From Trichobilharzia regenti (Eukaryota; Platyhelminthes; Trematoda; Strigeidida; Schistosomatidae): a DNA stretch of 64,000 nucleotides. Shown piece by piece: positions 20,960-32,104 of the stretch (position 1 is its first letter; each line of letters opens with the position of its first letter). Made by a program: the position numbers and the translations under genes. The stretch spans positions 121,177,809 through 121,241,808 of the forward strand of contig OX235264.1 of the NCBI GenBank assembly GCA_944472135.2. Direction: 5' to 3'. The notes under the pieces are model-generated. The model saw nothing but the letters and a program-made list of their open reading frames with translations. It was not told where the DNA came from and did no database searches.

Positions 20960-22040
20960 GTAATGATGGTTTGCTTTATTCCAAAGTAGTGCTTGTCATA
21001 CAGTGTGAAGATGTCAGCATTTTGTACAATAATTGCGTCTAATTTACTTAACGGCGGATGTACAGGGTAAACTCGGCCAGGATTATTGATAAAACCAACA
21101 ACTTTCGGCAATGTCAGATGAAAATTATGATAAGAACAAGGATAGTATTAGTATTGCTGACACAAAATTATAAGATAATGGGAATAGTGAGTGTCATCAT
21201 GAAATTACAAATATGCGAGAATGACTGTTCCATTTTTAAAACATGCCAGTAGCACAATAATTCGTAAGTTTCACGTGTTTAAGACTATCTTTATGAAGTA
21301 GAACGCAGTTGGGTGGGTGAAACAAATAGGCTATCTATTGTTGCGTTATTGAGCACTTGGTTGTGCGATCGAAGTATATAATCTCTTATAATATAATGAC
21401 CTCTAGACAGACCTACCAGATAAGATGAAAGGCGGTGAGAGTTGTGAATAGAGCGAGGGGGGAAATGGAGTGTTGAGAGACAGAAAATATGTATGGACTT
21501 CGACGGCTTATCAGGTGATTTCCAGTTTCTGTCGACTATGACAGTAGTGAGCTGAGTCAGTGGCACACAACTTACCCTGCTAACAACGTTTAATACCCTG
21601 CGTAATAGGACATACTCGTTTTTGAGTAGGTAGGTAGTCCAGTAAAGACTAAGGTATGGGTTGTGAGGAGCAATGAAGAGTAATTGGTAAGATGGAGAAG
21701 CTAATAAACTGTGAAAGTTGAGGTTGAGTAATTCCAGATTGCTGTAACTTCTCAATGTAGAAGGTGGTTAGACTGAGGATTTTCTTAGAAGTCGACCAGA
21801 TATGGGGCGATGTAGAAAGGCGAGGATATAGAACTGTAGGAGGGTATTTTATGCTTGTGGTACTATCTATATCACTGACCTATAAGCCGGAAACATGGTG
21901 TGTAGTAATGAGTTTGTTGAGATGAGTTTAATTGCTGAAGGTGGAATTGACTGTCTGATATTTGGAGTGGTTTATTTGACGTTAGAGCATTAAGCTTAGA
22001 CTAGACGGCTAGCTGATGTTAGATAGAAAGCTGTTCAGTT
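20960..22040 (-). mobile_element. 5'-truncated CR1-like retroelement, unit A
   Basis: The minus-strand frame 21755-21291 holds YVLLRRVLNVVSRVS and LTQLTTVIVDR. These align with the C-terminal RT region of the CR1-like element at 24302-26323 (YTLLRRMLKVVSRVS, LSQLVNILVDR). Broken upstream pieces down to about 22040 resemble the segment around NPFKCQTVNFTF. The 3' UTR near 20966-21040 (AATGCTGACATCTTCACACTG, TTGGAATAAAGC) resembles that of the nearly intact copy. The unit B copy is at 48533-49611. Confidence 0.8.
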
Positions 22041-22115
22041 TGGAACAGTTAGTTACGGAAGCAGTTGGCAACAGGACAGTGAGGCCAGATCGAAATCCTG
22101 TAGACAACAAATTAT

Positions 22116-22330
22116 TTTTTATTTATTTTATTTTTGATTTACAGCTTGATTCCACACTGTATTTTCGGTACAAGTATGGAATTTTCAGCATGGATATCGG
22201 TAGCCCAAATTTTGCAGGCCGACCATAGGTATCAGGTGTGCGTCGGTGCGGGCTCGAACCCCGGACCATGTGCATGTCCTAACCACTGTGCCACCGACGC
22301 ACAGCCTATAAACCAGCGGGAACGAAGGAG
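22116..22330 (-). mobile_element. tRNA-derived SINE, unit A
   Basis: The minus strand of 22236-22302 reads like a tRNA head: GGTGGCACAGTGGTTAGGAC (A-box region) and GGTTCGAGCCC (B-box, 22251-22260). The ends GTGCGTCGG and CCGACGCAC are complementary. It is followed by a CR1-like 3' tail piece at 22116-22190 (GGAATTTTCAGCATGG). It is more likely a SINE than a functional tRNA gene, because no clean anticodon arm could be assigned. The unit B copy is at 49689-49902. Confidence 0.6.
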
Positions 22331-22735
22331 TATTAAACAACCATTCCATCCTAGGTTAGAATCCTTCGGTTATACATACCGACAATTCTGTTCGGAGATC
22401 GAAATCATTGTCTTAAAGTTACGAATCTAATTGGTTGGACATTAACCTAGTATGGAATCCAGTTTTCCATGAGTTCTTAATTCTACGAGCTAAGGAAAGA
22501 GAGCTACGGTCAGCCTAAATCATCGATGAGTATATGTTCTCACGGTCCTTCATTCCGTCGGTTGACGCTGCCAGAAAGTCCAACCCCTTGAGTCAATCAC
22601 AAGTGTGCAGCCAACCGGTGTTGCTGAACAGATATTTGATTGAATCACCAGACTCACGAATACATATCAGATTTACCAGATAATAACAGAATAAGCCACA
22701 TGATGAACACGATTACTTATCAATCAAGTGTTCGT
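22331..22735. other. Unassigned stretch
   Basis: No recognised gene or repeat; duplicated in unit B. Confidence 0.5.
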
Positions 22736-23050
22736 TTGCAGGAATTTGATTGGCTACAAGATCGGTCACCAAGTGACATCAGTTTGAAAACCTCTGGAAA
22801 CCTGTAGTGAATTACTGGATGTCTATTTCAGCCTAGACTCAGCAAGTTGTAACACTGGTTGGTGGTTACACTAAATGTGTATGACGAATTGGTAGAAGTT
22901 GGAGCTCATGGACCAGAAGGTCAGGTTCAAATGGTTGAACGGTCTGGGAGCTTGGCTTGTTGTACACGGTTGATCCTGAGTGAGAACCATGATTATCGCG
23001 TGCTGATGAAGAATCCCAGACAAGTGCGAAACAACTGCCTCGTATTTCTA
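22736..23050. mobile_element. Degenerate SINE pair, unit A
   Basis: GACATCAGTTTGAAAACCTC, then GAATTGGTAGAAGTTGGAGC and GAAGAATCCCAGACAAGTGC, correspond to SINE body and tRNA-adjacent pieces in facing orientations. The unit B copy is at 50307-50621. Confidence 0.45.
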
Positions 23051-23895
23051 TGTGGTTTTCGAATAGTCCTCTTGCTGTTTTCAGCCTATGATCAATCCTG
23101 TAAATATCACATCAACTCAATAATCAGTACAAATACCAGTAATTGTTCAGCAAAGAGTGTCTTTTCGTTGGCGAATTCATTTTCATAGCTGTTCAATCGT
23201 AAATATACATAAATGGTTGTTTTGTATGTGTGTGCGTGTACATTAAATTTGTCAAACGAAAATACAATTAGTAAGTTCAGATGAATTGGATGTTGATATA
23301 AGAGGGTAGTGACAAAAGTGATGAGTTGTCATAAACGATTGTTAAAGAAGAGTTACGTAATAACAACATGAATAGTTTGATGAAAGAGTTGCGCTCAGAG
23401 TGTACATGGAAACAAAACAACATTCGGAATGATGCAAGAGTTTTAAGTAGTTAGAAAAATAAGCCTACAAGCAAAAGTGAAGTCGAAGCAGCGGAGTTGT
23501 TACTATGAAAGTAGAAATGGTTGAATAATTTTCTTTTGTATGCATACTTCTGGTTCTTCCAACTGAATGGTTAGGGCTACTGCAATGCAAAGAAGATGGA
23601 AACGCATTGCCTTTGGTAGGTTGTTCTTCACTTTGTAGGTTACTTGGAAGCAGGAGGTGTTTGTTGACATGGAATAACGAATGGTGACGAGATGTCCGAT
23701 TATTGGGTGTAACGTATTTTGAAAAAGGCAATCCACAACGAAAAAGTCAATAGGCATTCCAAGTGAATACAAAAGTAAGACAAGGCTTCTTACCTGCTTT
23801 TGATCACCGATGATATTCTTAATTGTAGTGGAATTGATTATGCGTCAGACTGGGAGAAGTGAGGAGTCGGGTATACGCTGGACCATCGATAAGAA
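23051..23895. other. Unassigned stretch, insertion target of CR1
   Basis: No recognised coding domain. Overlapping minus-strand frames at 23465-23772 look incidental. It ends at AGAAGAC, the CR1 insertion point; unit B shows the uninterrupted sequence at 51465-51480. Confidence 0.55.
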
Positions 23896-24301
23896 GACAT
23901 AACATAACATAAGCTTTATTCCAAATCAGTACTTGTGATACAGAATGGAATTCTCAGCATTTTACTACAATATTGCATCCAGTTTTTTACATTAACAATA
24001 AATAAAGTTCTACATAGTTTAAAGTTATCTCAACAACATATTAGTATGTCGGTAGCAAAGCCAAAATTAAAGTGTTTGAAGTTATTAGAAAAGTAGATAC
24101 TACTAGCATATTTACTGGCGTAAGCGATAGCAAAATGTTCGAGATGTACAGAGTGTGAAAGAACGAACAAGAATGTTTAAAAAAAAAAAAGCAAGGAAGA
24201 GAGAAACAAAACAGCACATAACAAAAATAAATACAGAATGAAGAGCGAGAAAACGTTGTACCTATAAATGATGTGAGTTGGAAAGACAAGATCCATTGGT
24301 T

Positions 24302-26323
24302 CTACTGACTATTTAATAAGTTAAAGGTTTCATGCCTGATGCATTCTTTATCGCACAGAACACGAGCTAAGTAGGGTATGGATGAGTTTTTGTACTTACT
24401 AGTGCGGGCATATAGTTTCCTATATAGGCTTCTTGTTTTCCCTGAAGAGATACATGGGGACAGTTGTGAATGTAGAGGGTGTTGTGAGTCAGATAAAATG
24501 GATTTCGCCCATTTTTCACATGAGTCCATATGCCTGTCCACCAGAATATTAACTAGCTGGCTAAGTGGCAAGCTGCTTACCCTGCTGACAACCTTTAACA
24601 TCCTACGTAATAAGGTATAGTCTTTCTTCAATAGCCCAGGAAAGACTAAGGGGGAGCAATAGAGAATAATAGGCAGAATACGGGAGTTAACAAATTGTAG
24701 GAGTAAGGGTTGGGTTACACCAGAATGCCTTAACTTCTTGATGTAGAAGGTAAGACGGTATATTTTCTTGGAAATCGTCAAGATATGAGACGACCAGGAA
24801 AGATCAGAAGATAGAGTGACGCCTAGGTATTTAATTTCCGACTTGGTTTCTATCTCACTGCCATCTATGTTGCACACCTCGTGAGTGTTGACCAGTTTGT
24901 TTAGGTCAGATCTATGCTTAAAGGTGAAATTGACTGTTTGGCATTTGAAGGGGTTTAAGGTTAGACCGTTTTCCTTGGACCATTGGCTAATTTCCGATAA
25001 GAAGCCATTTAGTTTAGAGCAGTCACTTTGACATTTGACAGGTAAAGACACAGTTAGGTCATCAGCATATTTGACAAAGTTAATGTCATTTGAAGACGGT
25101 AGGTCATGTAGAAAGAAAGAAAAGAGAAGTGGGGAGAGTACAGCACCTTGGGGGACACCAGCTTCTGTGAGCACAGCAGAGGAGGATTGGCCTTTGTATA
25201 CGGTGTACTGCATTCTGTTTGAAAAGTAGGAATGCAACCAGTTAGTGACCCAGGACTCGGTTTGTGTCATGGAGAGCTTATTTAGCAAGAGACTTCTAGG
25301 TACAGAGTCGAAAGCAGAAGTAAAGTCAAGAAACGTGCAGCGGACATATTTGGCACCTTTGTCTAATGATGAGACAATACTGTTGTGTAAGACGGCTGCA
25401 GCGTCTAAAGTACTCCTACCCTGTCTGTAGGCAAATTGTTTGGGGTCTTCGAAGCTTTTAAGGGAGGGTTCGAGTTTAAGAAGTACTAGTTTTTCCATGA
25501 GCTTTAGAAACGGGGAAGTGATGGCGATGGGTCTGAACTTTACGTTCTTGCTATTTCCAGGTTTAGGGACAGGGACTATTTTAATGTCTTTCCATGGAAC
25601 AGGTACAACGTTTTCACGGAAAGAAGCATTTAGTATATTAGTTAGAGGAGAACATAAAGCATCTGCACATTGTTTTAGAACATATGCAGGTATGCTATCA
25701 GGGCCAAGACTATGTGAGGGCTTAAGAGTTTTAAGCCATTTCAAAACATTGAGAGTATTGAAGTCCTGGAAGTTATCAGCTACAAGATTGGTAACGTTAG
25801 AAGTGGTTATAGTAGAAGGAGAGCGTAAAAAAGACAGATTAAGAGCATTAACATCGAAAGAGGGAAAAACATTACATCGCTTACTTTTGCCAGTAATTTC
25901 ATTGAAAAGTTTCCACATGCTGTTAGGAGATTTGCATGATAAAAGTGTTTGGTTATAGATAGCATTAAGATTTTTGATTTCAGATTTGATTTGAGCATTA
26001 ATCTTTTTAAGACCTAACTTGTCTTTACATTTATATAACATTTCTTTTTGCCTGCGAAGTTGTTTGAGACGGGGAGACGAGAAGCGGTCGAGGCGTTTGA
26101 ACAGTGTTTGTTTAGGACAGCAAATGTCGAGGCAGAACTTAAGATAATCCATTATATTGGTGATTGAGTCATCTAATGTACTTTCATAGAATAGATCCCA
26201 GTTGGTATCTTTTAACATGCATCTTAGATTGAGTAAGTTGTCAGATGTGTAGCATCTTTCTTGTGCTTTCGTAGACAGGTGTGAGGAGATCTTAATATGT
26301 GTTTTGCTGTATATTTTTGGCAA
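24302..26323 (-). CDS. CR1-like reverse transcriptase domain of pol
   Basis: The 673-codon frame covers the complete reverse transcriptase. In order: KFRPIAITSPFLKLMEKL (RT2), QFAYRQGRSTLDAA, FLDFTSAFDSVPR (RT3), AGVPQGAVLSPLLFSFFL (RT4), FVKYADDLTV (RT5, catalytic YADD present) and EIKYLGVTLSSDLSW (RT6/7). The C-terminus has SRILPIILYCSPLVFPGL and ends in a natural-looking stop near the 3' UTR. The first residues (PKIYSKTHIK) continue the endonuclease C-terminus. The listed start is therefore not a real initiator: in an intact element this would be translated as one pol together with 26396-27201. The RT enzyme itself looks undamaged. Confidence 0.92.
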   Translation of the reverse strand: MPKIYSKTHIKISSHLSTKAQERCYTSDNLLNLRCMLKDTNWDLFYESTLDDSITNIMDYLKFCLDICCPKQTLFKRLDRFSSPRLKQLRRQKEMLYKCKDKLGLKKINAQIKSEIKNLNAIYNQTLLSCKSPNSMWKLFNEITGKSKRCNVFPSFDVNALNLSFLRSPSTITTSNVTNLVADNFQDFNTLNVLKWLKTLKPSHSLGPDSIPAYVLKQCADALCSPLTNILNASFRENVVPVPWKDIKIVPVPKPGNSKNVKFRPIAITSPFLKLMEKLVLLKLEPSLKSFEDPKQFAYRQGRSTLDAAAVLHNSIVSSLDKGAKYVRCTFLDFTSAFDSVPRSLLLNKLSMTQTESWVTNWLHSYFSNRMQYTVYKGQSSSAVLTEAGVPQGAVLSPLLFSFFLHDLPSSNDINFVKYADDLTVSLPVKCQSDCSKLNGFLSEISQWSKENGLTLNPFKCQTVNFTFKHRSDLNKLVNTHEVCNIDGSEIETKSEIKYLGVTLSSDLSWSSHILTISKKIYRLTFYIKKLRHSGVTQPLLLQFVNSRILPIILYCSPLVFPGLLKKDYTLLRRMLKVVSRVSSLPLSQLVNILVDRHMDSCEKWAKSILSDSQHPLHSQLSPCISSGKTRSLYRKLYARTSKYKNSSIPYLARVLCDKECIRHETFNLLNSQ

Positions 26324-26334
26324 AACGCGGACAA

Positions 26335-27201
26335 TGCAGTGATCGGAGTTATGTATCGGTGAACGTCTTCGTGTTTCATATACTCCTTCGTCATTAGTAA
26401 AAACGAGTCGAGTGTTTTGTCAAGTCGAGTGGGAAATTTGACTATGTTTGTGTGACCAAGAGCTTCAAGAAAGGAACAATCCGATGTGTTGAAGTCACCA
26501 GTAATAACGGATAGAGAGTTGTCGAAGTTGGCAGCAGCAAACATGGTGAATTCATCAGCAAAATTAGATAGATCAGATGGAGAGCAACTAGGAGAAATGT
26601 ACATGTTTGTAATATAGAATTGTTTATACTTGGGGAGGTGTTTGGGGCGACATTTGACAGTAATACAGTCAATGAAGTCATTTGAGAAGGTGAAGCAGAC
26701 GTTATTTGAGACAGACCATTTGGAGTGAATAAAAGTTGCAACGCCACCACCATTTTTCTTATTACAACAGCGACGGTCTTGACGAAATAAAATAAAGTCC
26801 TTTAGTGAGATAAGGTTGTCATCATACAGTTCATGCAACCACGTTTCTTGTAATGCGATTATGGCGGTGTTATGATACGTATCAGTTGACATCAGGGATT
26901 GTAGGTACATTATCTTATTTGGCAGAGAGCGACAGTTTGAGTTCATTATGACGGGGACCGTAGTTAAGTGTATTGGTGTACGTTTGAGAGCTCTCTGCCA
27001 ACCACTACGATGTTTCCTTCTTGGTTTCTTTGGAATATGAAAGTCATTTGGTCGTAAATCATTAATAAAGTTACGAGAGTAAATGATTCTGTTAGAATTC
27101 ATATTAAGTTGATAAATGTATGCTGGTAAACAGTAAACTGGATGCAAAATGTAGATATTTTGGTAGCAGGCCCAAATATTCGAACAGGCCGCCAAGGTCA
27201 A
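26335..27201 (-). pseudogene. CR1-like AP endonuclease domain of pol (frameshifted)
   Basis: The minus strand reads MNSNCRSLPNK, ALQETWLHELYDDN, GGGVATFIHSKW and GDFNTSDCSFLEAL. These contain the N, E and GDxN residues typical of exonuclease-endonuclease-phosphatase domains. Near 26395, in the stretch around LDSF, the frame slips by one base. The terminal SDH-type motif (HNSDHCIVRVLPK) is found intact in the other frame, which leads directly into the RT frame. A single one-base change thus inactivates an otherwise complete pol, unless it is a sequencing error in the TTTTTA run. Confidence 0.88.
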
Positions 27202-27299
27202 GGTTGACTATAGAAGATCTAGATTTCACGCGCCTGAGTTACAGGTGTATACGGTCACACGAACTCGAAGACTAACAGGCGAAAACTAACGAAATGGCT

Positions 27300-28155
27300 G
27301 AATAGGCTGGCAGCGAACAGAGGATTGCAGGTGAACACGAAGAAGATGGAAATGATGAGGATACCACACTGACCAACAACTCGCACAAATCACCATCAAC
27401 GGGAGAAACTTGAAAGAGGTTACTTCCTTGACTTATCTAGGCCGCCACAATAGGAAAATCGAAATACGCCTTCATCAATGTGAAACCGGTTTGGAAATCT
27501 TCTGCATTCTGCCTCAGTATAAACTAAAACATACGGGTTTTCAACACAAATGTTATGCGAGTCAGTCAGTGATTTCTTCTATATGGGTGGGGGATGTGTA
27601 TTGCGCGTCACGAAGATCGTCTCCAACAACCAGCTGCAAACTTTTATCAGCAACTCCTGCCTTCGCCGGTTCCATATTAAAGATCGAATTGCCAGTCGGC
27701 AGTTACACCAGAAAGAATTATCAACATGAAAGTGTAGGAAGAACCAACTGCTCAACCAATATGTAGGAGAAAATGGAGATGGATGTATCCGGGCTCAATC
27801 TGAGTAGACCATCGTATTACATCCCGTCCAATGCAGGCCATCGCTCTTGTGGAATCCCAATGGGAAAGGTCGAGTTGGTTGAAGGGTGACATGGGATAAG
27901 TCCGTCAGAGGAAGGGGTGAGTGAATATGGATAATCGTTGGTTCAAAATGGATATAATTAAATGCCTACTCAGACGCACTCCTTTATCGCGCCAAGCCAG
28001 AAATAATGCTGGTAGTGAGGAAAGGTTGGGCATGAGGCCAGCAACCCCATCCTTTAAAAAAATAAACACTGTCACAGAAACTTCAAGCCACTAGCTTGAA
28101 GCCTTATGTTCTCTTGGGAACGTGAAGGAAAGGTTATTTATTATTATTATTATTA
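27300..28155 (+). mobile_element. Decayed RTE-like element, 3' part with TTA tail, unit A
   Basis: Broken plus-strand frames contain GLQVNTKKMEMMR, INGRNLKEVTSLTYLG and RTNCSTNM. They align with the RT-end pieces of the element at 9560-9783 (TGLQVNIEKTE, INLKEVTPFTYL) and with the RWRW-type C-terminus of RTE elements. A 3' UTR (GGTTGGGCATGAGGCCAGCA) leads to a TTATTATTATTA tail at about 28137-28154. The unit B copy at 51565-52425 keeps a slightly better frame (51555-51992). Confidence 0.7.
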
Positions 28156-28469
28156 ATGTTACTGAATAATTAGGAGTGAAAACGATCGACTGTTTATCGA
28201 AGAATTGTATGACTAAGCTTGGTAACAAAATGACAGAGTTCACCAGATGTTTTGTGGGTAGAAATAAAGTTTAACTAGGAAGAGTACTGAAAGTAATGGG
28301 TTACTTAATCGCAAAAAGACACGTTTTTATAAAATAGACAAAAGGAGGGGTAGGATGAGCCATTGTTAGTCGAAAAAATCCAAGTTTTCTAAACAGCACA
28401 GAAGATGACGTAGTGAAATTTCTGGGTTTTGTTATCACCAAGGTAGTGCAAGATTAACCATCACTGTCT
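28156..28469. other. Unassigned stretch
   Basis: Nothing recognised; copy in unit B at about 52426-52733. Confidence 0.5.
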
Positions 28470-29020
28470 CTTTCTGGTTCTAACCGTGTGATTGCGATTG
28501 CCTCAGCAAAACGAAGTAGGCTAGGTTTCTTCTGTCTTTTGATTATTTTGAATGACTTCAGGTTGCCTACAACGTGCTCAGTGTCTAGTAGATGGCGGCG
28601 TGCGACAGCACTGTTTAATACTTGCGGGTTCTTTAATCTCAGGTTCTTTGGTGTGTGTGTGTGTTCAGCGATTCAGACAATAACTATTCTCTCTGTAAAT
28701 TGGTGGACGCAACTGGAAATAACACGAGTTTGGGGTTTGTCCACTTTTGACTGTCTTAAACAACCCTAGTTTGATAAACACATACAAGTTTGATAGCTGG
28801 ATATGTCGTTTTCACGGTAGCGTTCAGTCTGCATCTTATTCGACTAGCAGTATCGTCACTTTTGAAGGCAAGCTGTACAAAGATGGAATTTTTCTCTACT
28901 GTGCTGTACTCCACCTTGTGAAAACTACATTTTCCATGTTTATCGATGAACTTCTGTGGCTGACCATTATCACGCTGGCATTTTTCAGCGGTGACTAGCT
29001 CTTCCTCCACTTTTTATTCT
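28470..29020 (-). mobile_element. Penelope-like element fragment (linker and GIY-YIG C-terminus), unit A
   Basis: Minus-strand frame 29010-28756 holds FIDKHGKCSFHKVE, LAFKSDDTASRIRCRLN and KTTYPAIKLVCVYQT. This matches the segment between the RT and GIY-YIG domains of Penelope-like elements (FKGDD..RRL..KTxPAAxL). Downstream frames, in pieces, give PKNLRLK, LLDTEHVV, NLKSFKII and LLRFAEAIAI, a GIY-YIG C-terminal half. Stops and frameshifts are frequent. The unit B copy is at 52734-53290. Confidence 0.75.
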
Positions 29021-29325
29021 GAAAAAAGTTTCCTTGCACGATCAAACAGTCTTCTCACCAATCAATCCCTTTTTGTAACACTCATAGGAGAGAATTTTAG
29101 ACAGCGTCTTCTAAAACGAATACCTGGATAGTGGATTAAACTGGGTCAAAACAAACTTTGGCATATGCATTTAGTTAAATTTTAGATTTTCTCGTTGATT
29201 GATCGGATCGAAGTGCTTGATCTCAGGTTGACATGTCTGCCGGCTTCTTGTGCAGATGCTTCAACGAAATCTGGGCATGTAATTAGAAGTTGACTGCTAA
29301 ATGGTGACTGTCAGTGGAATCCAGG
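29021..29325. other. Unassigned stretch
   Basis: No recognised feature; copy in unit B at 53285-53589. Confidence 0.5.
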
Positions 29326-29417
29326 ATGGCCCAAGTGGTCTAGTGGATAACGCTTTGGTGTTTGAAACTATGGACGCTGGGTTCGAGGCATCATTGCTCA
29401 CTGAGGAATGCAGGTAC

Positions 29418-29466
29418 ATCCAGCTAGTTGACGAGTCCTAAATAGGACGAAATGCGCATCCTGGAT
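29418..29466 (+). ncRNA. Sm-alpha-type hammerhead ribozyme, degenerate core, unit A
   Basis: Stem I is ATCCAG (29418-29423) with CTGGAT (29461-29466), six perfect pairs. Stem II is GTCC (29435-29438) with GGAC (29445-29448). GAAA is intact at 29449-29452. The octamer ATGCGCAT forms the short stem III, followed by the cleavage-site C at 29460. The CUGAUGA core is altered: 11 bases, CTAGTTGACGA, occupy the seven-base position. Known schistosome Sm-alpha ribozymes have this same stem I and stem II arrangement. Self-cleavage is unlikely with this core. Confidence 0.75.
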
Positions 29467-30285
29467 TCCGATGCTAGTTACCATCCACCAATCAACCTCA
29501 AACTTTGGTATAGTTTAGGACTCTTCATCAGCATGCACTCACTCGTGTTTGAACGCAGGACCTTAGAATTACACGGAGAGTTTGTAGTCCGTTCGCCCAT
29601 TGAGACACGATCCAATGGCCAGCACATGAATTCCAACTTCTGTCAAATTACAACATATAACAGCTTCCAGTCAGTGTAACCCAACTGTCACGACTTCGCA
29701 CTAAAACTCCAGGTAATTTCGTGAATGTAGCCAATCGCTAGTGACTATCAACTTAATGAACAGATGTTGATCTGCTTCGATTTGATTGGTTATTCGATGT
29801 TTGATCACAAGCTGTCATCACTTAGGGAACCATTGAGAAACCCATATGGAGTTGCTGGACAGCTGTTGCATTCTAGGTTCGGTCCATGATGCAGAGGAGA
29901 CGTAAACAAGCAAGGAAAATCTGTCTAGTACTTCAGTGGAATTTTCCAGTAGTTCTTCAACTGACATCAGCTCTGTGATCAAGTGTACAAAAATCTCATT
30001 TGCCAATAAACAGATTATAATTATTGTTATTTTGATTTCAATTTTGATGAAGTATTGATATCAGTTTCGCCCTAGTTTGGAACTCATCGGCAGCACGTAC
30101 CCATCACCAGGTTTCTGACCCAGGATCTTCCATTTACAAGGCAAGCTCTTGTGGTCACGCTAAAATGACGAATTGGTAGGAATTAGAATCCATGGGTTGG
30201 CCATTGAGTGCCGTCCCAGTAGCCGAACATTCTACGAGTTTGCCTTGAATCCAGAAGGTCCTGCGCTACAAATCCAGCGGTGGGT

Positions 30286-30338
30286 GCGAAATGCAGATTA
30301 GTCCCCATACTAGGACGACGTAGCAGCTGTCCAGTACT
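30286..30338 (+). ncRNA. Hammerhead remnant in SINE, unit A
   Basis: GTCC/GGAC stem II, the AGCTGT octamer and CAGTAC stem I half remain. Core CAGATTA and GACG replace the catalytic bases. Copy at about 54550-54602. Confidence 0.4.
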
Positions 30339-32104
30339 CCATTACTAGTTTCCACTAGTCCTCTAACTGATATCAATCTATGATCAAACTTGGAACGAAT
30401 GTTCACTGACATTAAAATGACAAACATGAGGAAAGCTTAACCTGACTAAACCAGAGATGGAAGCCTTGACATACCTTAAGAATAACAAGGATGCAGTAAT
30501 TACATATTCAGACAAAGGAAATGCAACAGTAATATTAGACAAATCAGACTATTTGGACGAGGTGGATACTCACTTACAAACCGGATCATATGGAGAAATC
30601 GATAAATCAATAGACATAGTTATGAATAAGGTTAAGAAATCTACAGCGGAACTTATACGCCGAATGAAGCCGTCTCTAGGTGAGTGAAAGCGGTTGAAAT
30701 TAGAGCCCAAAACTAATAACCCTAGTAGGATGTATGGTGTTGTCAAAGTTCATAAATCAGGATACCCTATTAGACCTATAGTTGATTTTAGAAATTCACC
30801 TATATATGAGGTATCTAAAGTTATGAGTTATATATAGCCATGATATTACATCCCCTTAAAAGGTACTCAAAATCTAGACTAACAAAACCTTATGAACTAA
30901 AAGATAGATTAGATAAGTTAAAATTAGACAATGAAGGAAAACGGTTAGTTTTGGCATTGTCAGTTTATGTAAACGTATACCAATACATATAGCTATAGAG
31001 GCAGTCAGAAACGAACTCATTTCTGACCAAGAACTCGAACTTGGGACGAAATTGCTAATTGAGGATATAATGCTGGGAGTTCAGTTATGCCTGACATCCA
31101 CAGCATTTGAATTCCAGGGAAAATATGCAAACAAACTGAGGGAGTTGTCATAGGACCACCAATATCCCCCGTTGTGGTGGATATATTAATGGATAGATTG
31201 GAAAACGTAGAGATTGAGACGTTCAGTCTCACTCCAAAAGTATGGTGGAGGTTTGTAGATGACATATTCACTGCACTTAGAACACAGGATATAAACAGAT
31301 TTTTCGAACACCTTTGAGTTATCAAAGGTGGAGGCAATTCGATTTACTTATGAATTGGAAAGTCAGGAAGAGGAACTTCCAATGTTAGATTGTAGCGTGA
31401 AAAGGAAAGAAGACGGGAAGTTAAACACACACTGGTGTTTACAGGAAACCCATACATTCAAACAGATATTTGGACTTCCAATCATTCCACCCATCCTATG
31501 TCAGTGAAAATAGGATTGGTGAAATGTTCAAATAATAGAGCACAAAACTAAGTAGTACCAAAGCGAAATTTAAGATAGGAAGTGAGGCTTATAAGTGAAG
31601 CTATGAAACTTATTAATTACCCTGATAAATTAGATAGAAAGTATGTAGGGAAATGTAAAAATATAATTAATAATAATAATAGTGTTAATGATAATAATAA
31701 TATTAATGAAAACATTCATGTCAAATATGCACAAGACAACAGCAACAATAAGGAATCTAAATCATCAGTAGTACTTCCATAGAAGGAAGAACCTGGGAAA
31801 CCACTTTACGCAGAATTCTAAACAATGCTGGCAGGAATAAAAGTGTCTGGCATTCAAACCACCCACAAACTCAATTAGAAGCAAGCTTTGTCGGTTACAG
31901 GATCAATCCTGTGGAGGCAATTAGACAAACAATTAAGTTTATCTAGTATCCTACCTCCAATGATTGTCAGGTCAAATACAAAGGGCAAACTGGTAGAACG
32001 GGGGCAGTCAGCCTAGCGGACCGTAAAAACTTAGTGGTGAAATCTAGATTAATTGATCCAAATAAGATAAGAAATCTAGAGAATAGTTCAGCTATGACAC
32101 TCAC

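Larger units (their letters stand above)
23899..27205 (-). mobile_element. Nearly intact CR1-like non-LTR retrotransposon
   Basis: The 3.3-kb element is absent from unit B, where AAGAAGACTCTAGAAGAT is continuous at about 51463-51480. It encodes an apurinic-type endonuclease, then a reverse transcriptase, and ends in a 3' UTR with GGAATAAAGC and a TTATGTTATGTTAT tail, as CR1/jockey-type elements do. No poly(A) tail. A possible 3-bp target duplication (GAC) flanks it at 23896-23898 and 27206-27208. The first open frame starts only about 4 bases from the 5' end, so the element may be slightly 5'-truncated. One frameshift near 26395 separates the two enzymatic parts. Confidence 0.93.
29329..30415. 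mobile_element. SINE cluster including Sm-alpha-like SINE, unit A
   Basis: 29329-29500 is a plus-strand SINE with a tRNA-like head (GGCCCAAGTGGTCTAGTGGA as A-box region, GGGTTCGAGGC as B-box) and the hammerhead region at 29418-29466. Further SINE halves follow in alternating orientation: minus at about 29505-29640, a facing pair at about 29815-29990, and another pair at about 30055-30410. None keeps clean ends. The unit B copy is at 53593-54679. Confidence 0.7.

Noticed and set aside
22236..22302. Possible functional tRNA gene on the minus strand
   Set aside because: A- and B-box-like sequences are present, but no clear anticodon stem could be assigned, it is fused to a SINE-like body and it is duplicated with the unit; a tRNA-derived SINE is more likely.
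25440..25958. Plus-strand 172-codon open frame inside the CR1
   Set aside because: Antisense shadow of the reverse transcriptase.
26442..26753. Minus-strand 103-codon frame inside the CR1 endonuclease
   Set aside because: Shadow of the endonuclease frame; no motif of its own.
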